The notes: generated from the sequence alone by a model not told the origin. Positions 1-9,253 are shown, counted from the first letter of the stretch. The stretch is DNA of 64,000 nt from Corynebacterium sp. ACRPH (GCF_022347285.1 NZ_JAKRND010000005.1:62001-126000), one strand, 5' to 3'. Translations and numbers: made by a program.

Positions 1-2
1 TC

Positions 3-317
3 ATCTTGCTGAACCTCGCCTTCTCCACTCAGGCGGCCTACGCCGCGCCGCTGATCCTGTTGGCGCAGAACCGCCAGGATGACCGCGACCGCGTCAGCCT
101 GGATGAGGACCGTCGCCGCGCCGCCGAGACCAAGGCCGATACGGAGTTCCTGGCCCGCGAAGTCGCCAGCGTGCGCATTGCCGTGGGCGAGACCGTCACG
201 CGCGATTATCTGCGCCGCGAGCTGGAGGAGCTCAACGACATCCTGCAGCGCATCGACGACAAGATCGACGACTCCCGCCGCGATGAAGAAGCCCGCGGCA
301 ACGCGCGCGGGGACTAA
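3..317 (+). CDS. DUF1003 family protein, C-terminal part
   Basis: The reading frame is open from the window edge, so only the last ~104 residues are present and the true start lies upstream. The first residues form the end of a hydrophobic segment (LNLAFSTQAAYAAPLILLAQ), followed by a charged, helical, probably coiled tail rich in Asp, Arg and Glu. This arrangement, a membrane hairpin ending in AAPLILLAQNRQDDRDR, is typical of DUF1003 membrane proteins, which in actinobacteria often lie next to mrp, as here. Function is unknown. The gene ends 65 bp before mrp on the same strand, so co-transcription is possible. Confidence 0.75.
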   Translation: MLLNLAFSTQAAYAAPLILLAQNRQDDRDRVSLDEDRRRAAETKADTEFLAREVASVRIAVGETVTRDYLRRELEELNDILQRIDDKIDDSRRDEEARGNARGD

Positions 318-382
318 CCCCGGCACCCGCAGGCGAGGCCAAATTAGCGTCTCGCCGGTCGTTCGATAGACTGAAACCCATC

Positions 383-1513
383 ATGTCCCAAGTCACTGAA
401 TCCGCTGTACGCAGCGCGCTATCCCGCGTAGAGGATCCTGAACTAAACCGCACGATCACGGATCTCGGCATGGTGAAGTCCATCGACATCAACGGTAGTG
501 ATGTCGCCGTGGAGATCTACCTGACGATCGCCGGCTGCCCGATGAAGAACCACCTGACGGAGAAGACGCGCGAGGCCGCGGCTTCCGTCGAAGGCGTGGA
601 AAACGTCACGGTCACCACCGACGTGATGAGCGACGAGCAGCGCCGCAATATCCGCCAGATGGTGCGCGGTGACTCGGCCGACCCGGTGATCCCCTTCGCC
701 CAGGCCGATTCCACCACCCGAGTATTTGCAGTCGCCTCCGGTAAGGGCGGCGTGGGCAAGTCCAGCGTGACCGTAAACCTCGCCGTCGCTTTGCAGAAGC
801 GCGGCCTCAAGGTCGGCGTGATCGACGCCGACATTTACGGCCACTCCGTCCCCGGCCTCATGGGCTCCACGGATAAGCCACACCAGGTAGACGAAATGAT
901 CATGCCGCTGCAGGCGCACGGCGTGAAACTGATCTCCATCGGCCACTTCATCGGCGATAACTCCCCCGTCGTGTGGCGTGGCCCGATGCTGCACCGCGCG
1001 ATCCAGCAGTTCCTGGCCGACGTCTTCTGGGGCGACCTGGACATCCTGCTGCTGGACCTGCCGCCGGGCACCGGCGACGTGGCGATCTCGGTGGCACAGC
1101 TGGTGCCGAATGCCGAGCTGCTTATCGTCACCACCCCGCAGGCCGCCGCCGCGGAGGTTGCAGAGCGTGCCGGCTCGATTTCCCAGCAGACCCGCCAGCG
1201 CATCGGCGGCGTGATCGAGAACATGAGCTGGATGGACATGCCGGACGGCTCCCGCATGGAGGTATTCGGCTCCGGTGGCGGCCAGTTCGTCGCTGATCGC
1301 CTTTCCCAGATCACCGGCGCCAAGGTGCCACTGATGGGCCAGATCCCGCTGGATCCGAACCTGCGCGTCGGCGGCGACCTGGGCAACCCAATTGTGCTGT
1401 CCGAGCCGAACTCGCCGGCCGCCATCGCCTTCGGCGGAATCGCCGATCAGCTGGCGGTGCGCCGCAGTTCGCTGGCAGGTAAGTCGCTGAACCTCGGCGT
1501 CACAAAGAAATAA
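383..1513 (+). CDS. mrp: Mrp/ApbC family iron-sulfur cluster carrier ATPase
   Basis: A 376-residue P-loop ATPase of the Mrp/NBP35 family, which in known members binds and delivers [4Fe-4S] clusters to apo-proteins in the cytoplasm. The first ~90 residues are a MIP18/DUF59 domain with the conserved LTIAGCPMKNHL stretch. The deviant Walker A motif GKGGVGKSS begins near residue 119, followed by VIDADIYGHS and the Walker B-like LLLDLPPGTGD. Length matches actinobacterial Mrp. Its position convergent with tatB and close to sigE is the usual corynebacterial arrangement. The 3' end faces the tatB 3' end with a gap of about 40 bp. Confidence 0.95.
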   Translation: MSQVTESAVRSALSRVEDPELNRTITDLGMVKSIDINGSDVAVEIYLTIAGCPMKNHLTEKTREAAASVEGVENVTVTTDVMSDEQRRNIRQMVRGDSADPVIPFAQADSTTRVFAVASGKGGVGKSSVTVNLAVALQKRGLKVGVIDADIYGHSVPGLMGSTDKPHQVDEMIMPLQAHGVKLISIGHFIGDNSPVVWRGPMLHRAIQQFLADVFWGDLDILLLDLPPGTGDVAISVAQLVPNAELLIVTTPQAAAAEVAERAGSISQQTRQRIGGVIENMSWMDMPDGSRMEVFGSGGGQFVADRLSQITGAKVPLMGQIPLDPNLRVGGDLGNPIVLSEPNSPAAIAFGGIADQLAVRRSSLAGKSLNLGVTKK

Positions 1514-1553
1514 ACGAAACAGGCGAAACAGGCACAGCGCCTAAACAAAGAGC

Positions 1554-2141
1554 CTAGGTCACGTCCTCCCACCCGTAGCCGGGTGCGGAGGGCTTTTCTT
1601 TAGCAGAATCCGTGTTCCCCGCATCCCCCGTCAGCTGCTCGGCGGCATCGGCAACCGGGGAATCCACGCCAGAGCGGGACTCTCCTGCGTTGGACTGCTG
1701 GGTCACAGCAATCCCGCCGTTGTCCGCGCTACCACTAGCAGGGGCGGGCTGGGACTGCGCGGAACTCTTGTTCTTGTCGGCCTTAAGGGACTCGCGCAGG
1801 TTCGGCTTGCGCACCGTATCGACGGTGTCCTTCACGTCCTGCTTCGTCTCGTTGAAGGAGGTCAGGAAGCTATCGTCGTCATCCAGAAGTGTCTTGGTGA
1901 TGAAGCCCTTCGCGCCCATCTGGCGCACCGAGTTGAGCTCTTGCAGTGGCTTGGAAAACTCCCGGAAGTCCTCCCCCAGCTCTCCGTCGATCTGCTCCTT
2001 CGCCTGCGATACGGCCTTGCGCACCGCCAGCAACATCGCGCGAGCTTCCTTGATGAGTCCCGGCAGGCGCTCCGGGCCGATTAGAAACAGCCCAACGATC
2101 AAGAGTACGAGGACTTCGCCCCAACCTACATTGGAAAACAC
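1554..2141 (-). CDS. tatB: Sec-independent translocase subunit TatB
   Basis: A 195-residue TatB, part of the twin-arginine translocase that exports folded proteins. The N-terminus MFSNVGWGEVLVLLIVGLFL is the single membrane anchor. It is followed by the family hinge GPERLP and an amphipathic helix with basic and acidic residues to about residue 70. The remaining ~110 residues are a low-complexity Ser/Ala/Pro/Asp-rich tail, usual for actinobacterial TatB. Translation starts at a GTG. It is the third gene of a sigE-cseE-tatB run on the minus strand. At least two genes in this window carry Tat-type signals (copO and the metallophosphoesterase). Confidence 0.93.
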   Translation of the reverse strand: MFSNVGWGEVLVLLIVGLFLIGPERLPGLIKEARAMLLAVRKAVSQAKEQIDGELGEDFREFSKPLQELNSVRQMGAKGFITKTLLDDDDSFLTSFNETKQDVKDTVDTVRKPNLRESLKADKNKSSAQSQPAPASGSADNGGIAVTQQSNAGESRSGVDSPVADAAEQLTGDAGNTDSAKEKPSAPGYGWEDVT

Positions 2142-2177
2142 CTGTCTAACCTAACTTACTCCGTAGAGACTTTCACT

Positions 2178-2546
2178 TTACTTGCCGCGGAAGGGGAGCT
2201 TGCGCAGCAATAGATCGACGCGGTCGACGAGAGTTTCGGGGCGGCGGCAGCCATCGACGGAGAAGCGATGCGGGGCCTCGTCTTCGTCGCACTCATCCGG
2301 AATGCGCTGCAGCTTTTCCATCAGTCCGCCGGGGGTGTGCACCGCCGAGGCGTGCTCCCGCAGACGGTGCGCCGCGCTGCGCTGGGCGCGCACTTCCGCC
2401 CGGCAGCTTTCGCAGTGCACTAGGTGGATCTTCGCGCGATGCTCGGCGCGGCGGGAAAGCTCCCCATCAACCAGCGCGGCGATGGCTTCGGTGGACAGGT
2501 GGTCTACGGACAGCTCCCCCGGAAAATTCTCTACGAAAGATGTCAC
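2178..2546 (-). CDS. cseE: Zinc-binding anti-sigma factor of SigE
   Basis: A 122-residue soluble anti-sigma factor of the ZAS type. The zinc motif is visible as H-x3-C-x2-C within HLVHCESC (about residues 41-48), preceded by the usual IAALVDGELS segment. It has no membrane segment, which fits the cytoplasmic RseA/CseE proteins that bind SigE and release it on envelope or oxidative stress. It lies 90 bp downstream of sigE on the same strand and 36 bp before tatB. Translation begins at a GTG. The C-terminal ~40 residues are acidic then basic and are not conserved in known relatives. Confidence 0.88.
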   Translation of the reverse strand: MTSFVENFPGELSVDHLSTEAIAALVDGELSRRAEHRAKIHLVHCESCRAEVRAQRSAAHRLREHASAVHTPGGLMEKLQRIPDECDEDEAPHRFSVDGCRRPETLVDRVDLLLRKLPFRGK

Positions 2547-2597
2547 GTGCCCTACCTGCCTTTCTGCATGTCCCAGTTGCCGTTGCGTTCAACGTTT

Positions 2598-2620
2598 CTT
2601 AGCTGCCGGTAGCAGCTAAG
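2598..2620. other. Perfect hairpin between sigE and cseE
   Basis: Inverted repeat CTTAGCTGC with a 5-nt loop and GCAGCTAAG, nine perfect base pairs, in the 90-bp gap between the sigE stop and the cseE start. Read on the minus strand it is not followed by a U-run, so it is not a clear terminator. It may instead be an mRNA processing or stability element that separates sigma and anti-sigma expression. Confidence 0.5.
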
Positions 2621-2636
2621 CCAGACCTAGACCGAG

Positions 2637-3227
2637 CTAGGCCTGGCCGGTGAAAACCAGTTCGCCTTGGTTACGCTCCAGGTTACCCCGAAGTTGCGCG
2701 CGGGCGCGGTGGATGCGGGAGCGGACGGTGCCCATCTTGATGCCGAGGGTCTGGGAAATCTCGTCGTAGCTCATACCCAGCCCGTCGCACAGGACGACCG
2801 CCACGCGGTATTCGGGAGCCAGCTGATCCAGCGCCTGCTCCAGCGCCGGGTCGAGGTTGTTGAGCTCGAACGTGGCCGCGGGGTCGGCGATGCCGCCTTC
2901 GATGCGGTCGTAATCCTCCGGCAGCGCCTCCATGCGGATCTTCGCGCGGCGCCGGACCATGTCTAGGAACAGGTTGGTGGTGATGCGGTGCAGCCAGCCT
3001 TCAAAGGTGCCCGGCTGGTAGCTCTTCAGGCTGCGGAAGACACGCATAAACGTATCCTGCGTGAGGTCTTCTGCATCTTGCTGGTTACCCGCGAGCCGGT
3101 AGGCCAGGCGGTACACACTGTCGGCGTGCTCCGCGACCAGTTCCCCCCAGGTCGGAAGCTCACCCGTCCCTGCGTCGAACTCGGCGGTGGTTCGCGGAAC
3201 GGGGTTCTGGTCTGCGTTCATGACCAT
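2637..3227 (-). CDS. sigE: ECF RNA polymerase sigma factor SigE
   Basis: A 196-residue ECF sigma factor with region 2 ([20 protein letters not shown], then MRVFRSL and [17 protein letters not shown]) and region 4 ([20 protein letters not shown] followed by the helix-turn-helix segment [18 protein letters not shown]). Linkage to a ZAS anti-sigma gene and tatB identifies it as SigE, which in corynebacteria and mycobacteria governs the response to surface stress. The ATG used is preceded by GAGGA about 14 bp upstream; a second in-frame ATG lies two codons later. Confidence 0.94.
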   Translation of the reverse strand: MVMNADQNPVPRTTAEFDAGTGELPTWGELVAEHADSVYRLAYRLAGNQQDAEDLTQDTFMRVFRSLKSYQPGTFEGWLHRITTNLFLDMVRRRAKIRMEALPEDYDRIEGGIADPAATFELNNLDPALEQALDQLAPEYRVAVVLCDGLGMSYDEISQTLGIKMGTVRSRIHRARAQLRGNLERNQGELVFTGQA

Positions 3228-3426
3228 AATTATGGCTAGTCGTCCTCAAAATGTTGTGCTACTCACCTGGCAGTTTCCTGTGAGGATTTTACCCCTATCG
3301 GGGGAGCAAAGAAAGTTCGTCACTTCGGTCACTTCTGTTTACTCTCTTTTCTATTTTTGACGCCACCGTCTGACATGCCGAGGGCAAGCAAAACATCGAC
3401 GCATTCCTGGCCTATCGTGTGGAAGC

Positions 3427-4107
3427 GTGAATGCTGCATCATCTTCCCCCATTGAGGCCATCCGTGAGTACGTCCGGGCGACCACCGAGCCGGACGAGGT
3501 GACCACCGCTGCCGTCGAGGCCGCGGAAGAGTTCGGTCTGCTCACCCCCGATGCGATGACTGCCGAGTTCTTGGAGTTCATCGCCACCCGCGCTGGCGCG
3601 AACGCCGCCGCCCAGGGGCACACCCCCACCGGCATTATTGTTTCCCCCGCCAGCGGCGTGATTGGCCTGCACCTGTTTAAGGGGCTGAGCGCAGCCCAGG
3701 TGGAAGGCCACCTGACCTGCATCGAGCCGGAGGTGCAGCACCAGCAGCTGGCCAAGCAGGCTTTTGCCAACGCAGGCCAGCGCCCGAATACCTTCCGATT
3801 CCTCCCCAGCGCACCGCTGGATGTTATTCGCCGACTGGCGAACGATAGCTACGACATCGCTGTCGCAGAGGCAGCCACGGAGGAATTCACGGCCATCGTG
3901 GAATCCACGCTCCCCGCCCTGCGCACCGGTGGCGTGCTGATCCTGCTGGATAGCCTGATGGACGGCCTGGTCGGCGACGAAAGCCACACCGACCGGCAGA
4001 CTGTGCGCGCCCGCGAGGCAGATCAGTTCTTCCGCGAGCTGAACAACGCCAAGATCTCCCGCCTCCCCCTCGGCGCCGGTGCCACCCTGATCACCAAGAC
4101 CAGCTAA
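3427..4107 (+). CDS. O-methyltransferase family protein
   Basis: A 226-residue class I SAM-dependent methyltransferase of the O-methyltransferase/TrmR-like fold, divergent from sigE as in other corynebacteria. The SAM-binding region reads IIVSPASGVIGLHLFKGL around residues 67-85, followed by HLTCIEPE (acidic ribose contact), and YDIAVAEA and GGVLILLDSL in the later strands. The glycine-rich loop is unusual (SPASG rather than GTxxG). Starts at GTG. The substrate cannot be told from the sequence. Confidence 0.8.
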   Translation: MNAASSSPIEAIREYVRATTEPDEVTTAAVEAAEEFGLLTPDAMTAEFLEFIATRAGANAAAQGHTPTGIIVSPASGVIGLHLFKGLSAAQVEGHLTCIEPEVQHQQLAKQAFANAGQRPNTFRFLPSAPLDVIRRLANDSYDIAVAEAATEEFTAIVESTLPALRTGGVLILLDSLMDGLVGDESHTDRQTVRAREADQFFRELNNAKISRLPLGAGATLITKTS

Positions 4108-4110
4108 CAA

Positions 4111-4150
4111 GAAATCCCCGCGCCCAATCTGAAGGGTGCAGGGATTCTTC
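4111..4150. terminator. Possible terminator after the methyltransferase gene
   Basis: Just after the stop codon, AATCCC (4113-4118) pairs with GGGATT (4141-4146), with additional GC pairing inside the loop, followed by TCTTCC. The U-run is poor, so this is a weak call. It lies between the convergent methyltransferase and glgC genes. Confidence 0.35.
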
Positions 4151-4206
4151 CTGGCGCAGTTCTTCCCGGTGCGGTTCGCCTTTTACGACCGCGCTAGAAA
4201 ACAGCG

Positions 4207-5424
4207 CTAGACGACCACGTTCTTGCCGATGCAGACCACGCCGCCCTTAGAGATGGTGAAGCGATCCTGATCCCGAGCGCGGTCCACGCCGATAATCTCG
4301 CCCGCGGAAACCTGAACGTTCTTGTCAATGATCGCGTGGCGCACGACTGCTCCACGGCCGATGCGTACGCCCGGCATGATCACACAGCCTTCGACAGAGG
4401 CGCCCTCTTCCACAATCACGTTCTCGCTCAGAACAGAGTTGCGCACCGTACCGGCGGAAATGATGCAACCCGCCGAAACCATCGAGGACTGAGCAATGCC
4501 GCCCTTGACGAATTTCGCGGGCGGGAGGTTACCCGTCTCCGCGGTGTGGATCGGCCACTGCTGGTTGTACAGGTTAAACACCGGGTGCACGCTGATCAGG
4601 TCCATGTGAGCCTCGTAGAACGCATCAACGGTACCCACATCGCGCCAATAGCCCTTGTCGCGCTCGGTCTCACCCGGCACGTAGTTGTTGGAGAAGTCGT
4701 AGACGTATGCTTCCCCGCGGTCGACCAGGCGCGGGATGATGTCGCCGCCCATGTCGTGGTTGGAGTTCTCATCCTCGGAGTCCTCCTTCAGCGCGTCAAT
4801 CAGCGTCTGCGCGGTGAAGACGTAGTTACCCATGGAGGCAAAGGAGACCTCTGGGTCGTCCGGCACGCTCGGCGGCTCCGCGGGCTTCTCCAGGAACTGC
4901 TCGATCTTGTTGTTATCGTCGGCCTGGATCACGCCGAACGCCGTTGCTTCGTGACGCGGAACGCGCAGACCAGCGACGGTCACTCCAGCACCGCTGTTGA
5001 TGTGCTCCTGCACCATCTGCTCCGGATCCATGCGGTAGACGTGGTCCGCACCGAACACGATGATGTAATCCGGCTGCTCGTCGTACACCAGGTTGAGGGA
5101 CTGCAGAATTGCGTCCGCAGAACCGGTGAACCAGCGCTTGCCAAGACGCTGCTGTGCCGGGACCGGGGTGATGTATTGGCCGGTCAGGCCGGACAGCTGC
5201 CACGACTGGGAGATGTGACGGTCAAGGGAGTGGGACTTGTACTGGGTCAATACGCAGATCTTGTAGTAACCGGCGTTGACCAGGTTGGATAGCACGAAGT
5301 CGATCAGGCGATAGTTACCGCCGAAGGGAACGGCGGGCTTAGCGCGGTCAGCGGTGAAAGGGTAAAGGCGCTTCCCCTCGCCACCGGCAAGGACAATGGA
5401 CAAGACGTTTGATCTGCTCTTCAC
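4207..5424 (-). CDS. glgC: Glucose-1-phosphate adenylyltransferase
   Basis: ADP-glucose pyrophosphorylase making ADP-glucose from glucose-1-phosphate and ATP for glycogen and maltose-1-phosphate synthesis. The nucleotidyltransferase signature [20 protein letters not shown] is at the N-terminus. AKPAVPFGG, the catalytic-region [10 protein letters not shown], and C-terminal left-handed beta-helix repeats ([20 protein letters not shown]) follow. About 405 residues, normal for the family. I prefer the GTG at 5424, just after GGAAA, to the TTG three codons upstream. It is divergent from glgA, sharing a ~140-bp promoter region. Confidence 0.95.
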   Translation of the reverse strand: MKSRSNVLSIVLAGGEGKRLYPFTADRAKPAVPFGGNYRLIDFVLSNLVNAGYYKICVLTQYKSHSLDRHISQSWQLSGLTGQYITPVPAQQRLGKRWFTGSADAILQSLNLVYDEQPDYIIVFGADHVYRMDPEQMVQEHINSGAGVTVAGLRVPRHEATAFGVIQADDNNKIEQFLEKPAEPPSVPDDPEVSFASMGNYVFTAQTLIDALKEDSEDENSNHDMGGDIIPRLVDRGEAYVYDFSNNYVPGETERDKGYWRDVGTVDAFYEAHMDLISVHPVFNLYNQQWPIHTAETGNLPPAKFVKGGIAQSSMVSAGCIISAGTVRNSVLSENVIVEEGASVEGCVIMPGVRIGRGAVVRHAIIDKNVQVSAGEIIGVDRARDQDRFTISKGGVVCIGKNVVV

Positions 5425-5570
5425 ACTTTCCAACCTAGCGACACAGCTTTACTTTTGCTTGCCAAGCAGCCAATCGGGTAACCACCCGATGCCCCCTAAT
5501 TAGTTATCCGCGATGAACAGCCCGTTTGGTTGCCAGGACACGTAGTGGCCCGCGCGGTTAATCTGGAGGC

Positions 5571-6755
5571 ATGCGTATCGCCATGCTGACAAAGGAATAT
5601 CCCCCAGAGATCTACGGTGGTGCCGGCGTGCACGTCACCGAGTTGGTTCGTTACATGCGGAAGCTCGAGCACGTGGACGTGCACTGCATGGGTAGGCCGC
5701 GCGAGGAGCAGGATGTCTACGTCCACGGCGTAGATCCGGAGCTTGCCGAGGCCAACGGTTCCATCAAGACCCTCTCCTCCGGCCTGCGCATGGCGAACTC
5801 TCTGGGTGATGCCGAAGTTGTCCACTCCCACACCTGGTACACCGGCCTGGGAGGCCACGTCGGCGGCCTGCTAAACGGCATCCCCCACGTGGCCACCGCG
5901 CATTCCCTGGAGCCGCACCGCCCGTGGAAGCGCGAGCAACTCGGCGGCGGATACGACGTCTCCTCCTGGTCGGAGAAGAACGCGATGGAGAACGCGGATG
6001 CTGTCATCGCCGTGTCCGCGAAGATGAAGGAATCCATTCTCGACGCATACCCGGCCATCGATCCGGATCGCATCCACGTCGTGCTCAACGGTATCGACTC
6101 CGAGCTGTGGCAACCCCGCCCAACCTTCGAGGCGGCCGTGGAGGCTGGCAATCGATCCGTACTCACGGAATTGGGCGTCGACCCCAACCGCCCCATCGTC
6201 TCCTTCGTCGGACGCATCACGCGACAGAAGGGCGTGCCCCACCTGCTCAAGGCGGTCGCTCACCTCGATCCAGAGATCCAGGTTGTCCTGTGCGCCGGCG
6301 CGCCGGATACCCCGGAGATCGAGGCCGAGGTCACCGCGCTGGTTGAAAAGCTGCAGGCGGAGCGCGACGGCGTGTACTGGGTGAAGGAAATGATGGAGAA
6401 GCCGAACCTGCAGGAGATCCTGTCGGCCTCGGATGTCTTCCTGTGCCCCTCCATCTACGAACCGCTGGGCATCGTAAACCTAGAGGCCATGGCGTGCGGC
6501 ACGGCTGTTGTGGCCTCCGACGTGGGCGGCATTCCGGAGGTCGTCGTCGACGGCGAGACCGGCACCCTGGTTCACTACGACGAGAACGACGCGGAGACCT
6601 TCGAACGTGGACTGGCCGACGCGACGAATGCGCTCGTAGCGGATCAGCAGAAGGTGCGAGCCTTCGGTGAGGCCGGCCGTCAGCGCGCGGTAACGACCTT
6701 CAGTTGGGCCACCATCGCCGAGCAGACCGTGGACGTTTACAGGTCCCTGCTTTAA
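5571..6755 (+). CDS. glgA: Glycogen synthase / maltose-1-phosphate synthase (GT4)
   Basis: A 394-residue GT4 glycosyltransferase of the short actinobacterial type. The N-terminal Rossmann domain begins MRIAMLTKEYPPEIYGGAGV, with HSHTWYTGLGG and TAHSLEPHRPWK in the acceptor and donor cleft. The C-terminal domain has VGRITRQKGV and the donor-binding ESICEP-like stretch CPSIYEPLGIVNLEAMACG. Known actinobacterial relatives (GlgM) use ADP-glucose and glucose-1-phosphate to make maltose-1-phosphate, and corynebacterial GlgA is needed for glycogen. Divergence from glgC supports a joint role in alpha-glucan synthesis. Confidence 0.93.
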   Translation: MRIAMLTKEYPPEIYGGAGVHVTELVRYMRKLEHVDVHCMGRPREEQDVYVHGVDPELAEANGSIKTLSSGLRMANSLGDAEVVHSHTWYTGLGGHVGGLLNGIPHVATAHSLEPHRPWKREQLGGGYDVSSWSEKNAMENADAVIAVSAKMKESILDAYPAIDPDRIHVVLNGIDSELWQPRPTFEAAVEAGNRSVLTELGVDPNRPIVSFVGRITRQKGVPHLLKAVAHLDPEIQVVLCAGAPDTPEIEAEVTALVEKLQAERDGVYWVKEMMEKPNLQEILSASDVFLCPSIYEPLGIVNLEAMACGTAVVASDVGGIPEVVVDGETGTLVHYDENDAETFERGLADATNALVADQQKVRAFGEAGRQRAVTTFSWATIAEQTVDVYRSLL

Positions 6756-6770
6756 ACAGAATCCGCTGGT

Positions 6771-8348
6771 ATGAATGGGAGCATGCACTCTTCCTCCCAT
6801 AAGCACCGCCCGGAACTGCACGTCACCGCAGAAACGGGGGTGCTGGAAGCCCCCGCAGGCGCCGTTTTCACAGGCCACGCCCTGCATGTTTTCCACCAGT
6901 TCCGCCCCCGCGCTGCCGAGGGGTCGCGCTGGGCGCACCAGGTGGCCTCGGAGGCTACGTACGACTGGGACATCTGCGACGACGTCGTAGTTCCGAACCG
7001 GGGGCTCCCCGCGCAGGGCGATGCTGCTCAAGATGCCGGCAACAATGTCTCCAGCGGCGCCGAGGTGGACGTCCTCGCCGGCGCGGCGGTTCCGATGGGG
7101 TTGGGCGCTGAGCTGTTCTTCGTCACCACCCGCGCCACGGACGAGGCATCCACAGACCAGGCTCTGGCAGCGGACATCCCCCACGGTCAGCGCGGCCCGC
7201 GCACCTTCACTATCGAGCGCGCGGAAATCCCGAACTTGATGGAGGCCACGGAGGTTTCGGACGATCCGAGCCTGCCAGATCCCCACGTCCATCGCCTGGG
7301 CCCCATCGAGATCGACGATTCCGCCTTCCCAGTGGAAAATCTGGTGACCCCCAGCGTGATTCGCCACGACGATCCCGCCAACCCCGACGAGGAATGGCTC
7401 ATGGTCGCCCTCTCCCTCACCGGCGACAAGGACGCGCAGATCGTCGTCCTGCGCTCCGCCGACCGCCAGCACTGGCGCGTTCTGGGGCCCATCGAGCTGC
7501 CCGCCGAGGCCGCCCTGCGCCCCGGCCGCCCGTTCGCGCCGCGCATTGTTTCTATGGTGGACGCCGACTCTTCCGTCCGCCGCGACGTCCTGTTCGTGAC
7601 CTTCCCCGGCGACGCTGGGGAATCCGATGAGGTCGCGGGCTACATCGTCGGCAACCTCAGCGGCACGTCGTTCAGCCTGACCAGCTCGTACACCGTCATC
7701 GACTTCGGCCACGACTTCACGCGCCCCCGCGTGATCGACCACTCCACCCCGGTGATGTTCGGCCTGGTGGGTGCCCACCCTTCGCTGGATGGGCAGTGGG
7801 CGAACTGCCTGTCGGCACCGCGTTACCTCACGCTGGTGGACGGCGAGCTTTTCCAGGACATCGTCGGCGCCCCGACCGCCGTGCGCACGTTCTCTGACTA
7901 TGCATTCCTCTGGACCGCCCAGCTGGATGCGACCGAGGGCAGTGTCGACGTCGACGTGACGGACGATTCCGGGCAGGTCATCGCAACCATCAGCTACACC
8001 AACGACGCTGTCTCCATCACCCGCCTGGGCGTGGACACTCGCACCGCCCCGCTGAAGGATGCGGATTCGGATACGCTGACGATCTTCCTCGACGGTCCGG
8101 TGTGCGAGATCTTCGCCGACGGTGGCGCGGTGACGCTCACCAGCGCAATTCCGGCACACTCACAGATCTCCGACATCGACGTGCGCGCTACGGGCGGGGC
8201 AAAGATCATCTCCTCCATGCAGACCGCCGGCCGGCACCTGATGCGTATGCAGGCGGGTCTGACCTCTCCGGAGGAGCAGGAGCGCTACATGGCCGAGGCC
8301 CTCATCGCGGATCGCGACGTGGCCGAGGGAATCCTCGACGAGGACTAG
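6771..8348 (+). CDS. GH32-like five-bladed propeller protein, probably without catalytic acids
   Basis: A 525-residue protein with the overall layout of GH32 fructosidases: an N-terminal propeller (HALHVFHQFRP then RWAHQVASEATYDWD, matching the LFYQYNP and WGHAVS regions) and a C-terminal beta-sandwich (TLTIFLDGPVCEIFADGG, matching the usual VEVFVNDG strand). By eye, the three catalytic motifs are replaced: NDPNG by EAPAG, RDP by TPS, and no EC motif appears where expected. It directly follows glgA by 15 bp and converges with the next gene, overlapping it by 4 bp. It may bind rather than cleave a sugar polymer. The function is inference. Confidence 0.65.
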   Translation: MNGSMHSSSHKHRPELHVTAETGVLEAPAGAVFTGHALHVFHQFRPRAAEGSRWAHQVASEATYDWDICDDVVVPNRGLPAQGDAAQDAGNNVSSGAEVDVLAGAAVPMGLGAELFFVTTRATDEASTDQALAADIPHGQRGPRTFTIERAEIPNLMEATEVSDDPSLPDPHVHRLGPIEIDDSAFPVENLVTPSVIRHDDPANPDEEWLMVALSLTGDKDAQIVVLRSADRQHWRVLGPIELPAEAALRPGRPFAPRIVSMVDADSSVRRDVLFVTFPGDAGESDEVAGYIVGNLSGTSFSLTSSYTVIDFGHDFTRPRVIDHSTPVMFGLVGAHPSLDGQWANCLSAPRYLTLVDGELFQDIVGAPTAVRTFSDYAFLWTAQLDATEGSVDVDVTDDSGQVIATISYTNDAVSITRLGVDTRTAPLKDADSDTLTIFLDGPVCEIFADGGAVTLTSAIPAHSQISDIDVRATGGAKIISSMQTAGRHLMRMQAGLTSPEEQERYMAEALIADRDVAEGILDED

Positions 8349-9220
8349 CGATTAGCCTTCGCCAGGCGCGTGATGGCTGCGCGGGCCGTGACCTCCATGG
8401 TCTCCGGCAGCGCAGCGATGCGCTCCTGCAAGACATCCGGGTGGATGTGACGCGCCGAGGGGCTCATGCCGATCTGCGCAGCGATGGAAGCCTGATCCAG
8501 CTGCATCGGGAACTCAATGTGCTCCGGATCGCCCACCGGCACCAGGTGGCCGGAAGCCTGGTTGATCATCCGCTCCACCTTGCCTTCCTCCACATCCAGA
8601 ATGCCCAGCGGCTCACGCAGCTCACCCAGGTGGCCGACCTCCGCGGTCAGGACAACCACCTGTCCCTCCGGCGTAAGGATGCGGGCAAACTCTGCCGCAT
8701 TACGCGGTGCGAAGACAACCATGATGGCGTCAACACTTTCCGAAAGGATCGGTAGGCGCGACCAGGCGTCGGCCACAACGGCCCCGACCCGAGAGTGCGA
8801 CGTGGCCAGGCGCTTCGCCGCCGCAGTAGACACGTCGATGCCTACGCCACGGGAGCGCTCGATCGTGTCGAGGGTGTGCGCCAGGTAGTAGCCCGTACCA
8901 GCGCCGATCTCCACGATGGACGGGGCGTGCTCAGCAGCAACATTGCCGTCATCCAACGCATTCTCAACGTTGGCGGTCACGGCCTCCACGAAGGGGGCGA
9001 AGTGCCCGCCGGACAGGAAGGTCTCGCGAGCGTCGATCATCGACGCATCGTCGCCCGAATAACGCAGGCCAGAGCCTCCCGCGAGAGTCACATACCCCTG
9101 CCGCGCGACGTCGTAGCTGTGGCCGGACTCGGAAACCAGAGTGCGCCACTCGTCATCACCGGCGCTCAAGCGCGAACCGTCTACGGGGTCGGCAAGGAGG
9201 TCAATGACATCTGCAAGCAC
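8345..9220 (-). CDS. RlmA-like 23S rRNA (guanine-N1) methyltransferase family protein
   Basis: A 291-residue SAM methyltransferase resembling RlmA(I/II), which methylates G745/G748 of 23S rRNA. The N-terminal GHSYDVARQGYVTLA matches the family stretch after the zinc finger, and SIVEIGAGTGYYLAHTL is the SAM motif I. VVFAPRNAAEFARIL (motif IV region) and GHLGELREPLG complete the pattern. The four cysteines of the RlmA zinc finger are not present: the first 40 residues have none. Actinobacterial RlmA(II) relatives include the tylosin-resistance enzyme, but resistance is not implied here. Confidence 0.78.
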   Translation of the reverse strand: MLADVIDLLADPVDGSRLSAGDDEWRTLVSESGHSYDVARQGYVTLAGGSGLRYSGDDASMIDARETFLSGGHFAPFVEAVTANVENALDDGNVAAEHAPSIVEIGAGTGYYLAHTLDTIERSRGVGIDVSTAAAKRLATSHSRVGAVVADAWSRLPILSESVDAIMVVFAPRNAAEFARILTPEGQVVVLTAEVGHLGELREPLGILDVEEGKVERMINQASGHLVPVGDPEHIEFPMQLDQASIAAQIGMSPSARHIHPDVLQERIAALPETMEVTARAAITRLAKANR

Positions 9221-9253
9221 GAACGGATTCCTTCCTCAAAATTTTTTACAAGA

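Noticed and set aside
6480-8159. A long open frame (559 codons) opposite the GH32-like gene
   Set aside because: It is a GC-rich antisense shadow with no recognisable domain; the plus-strand frame has family motifs.
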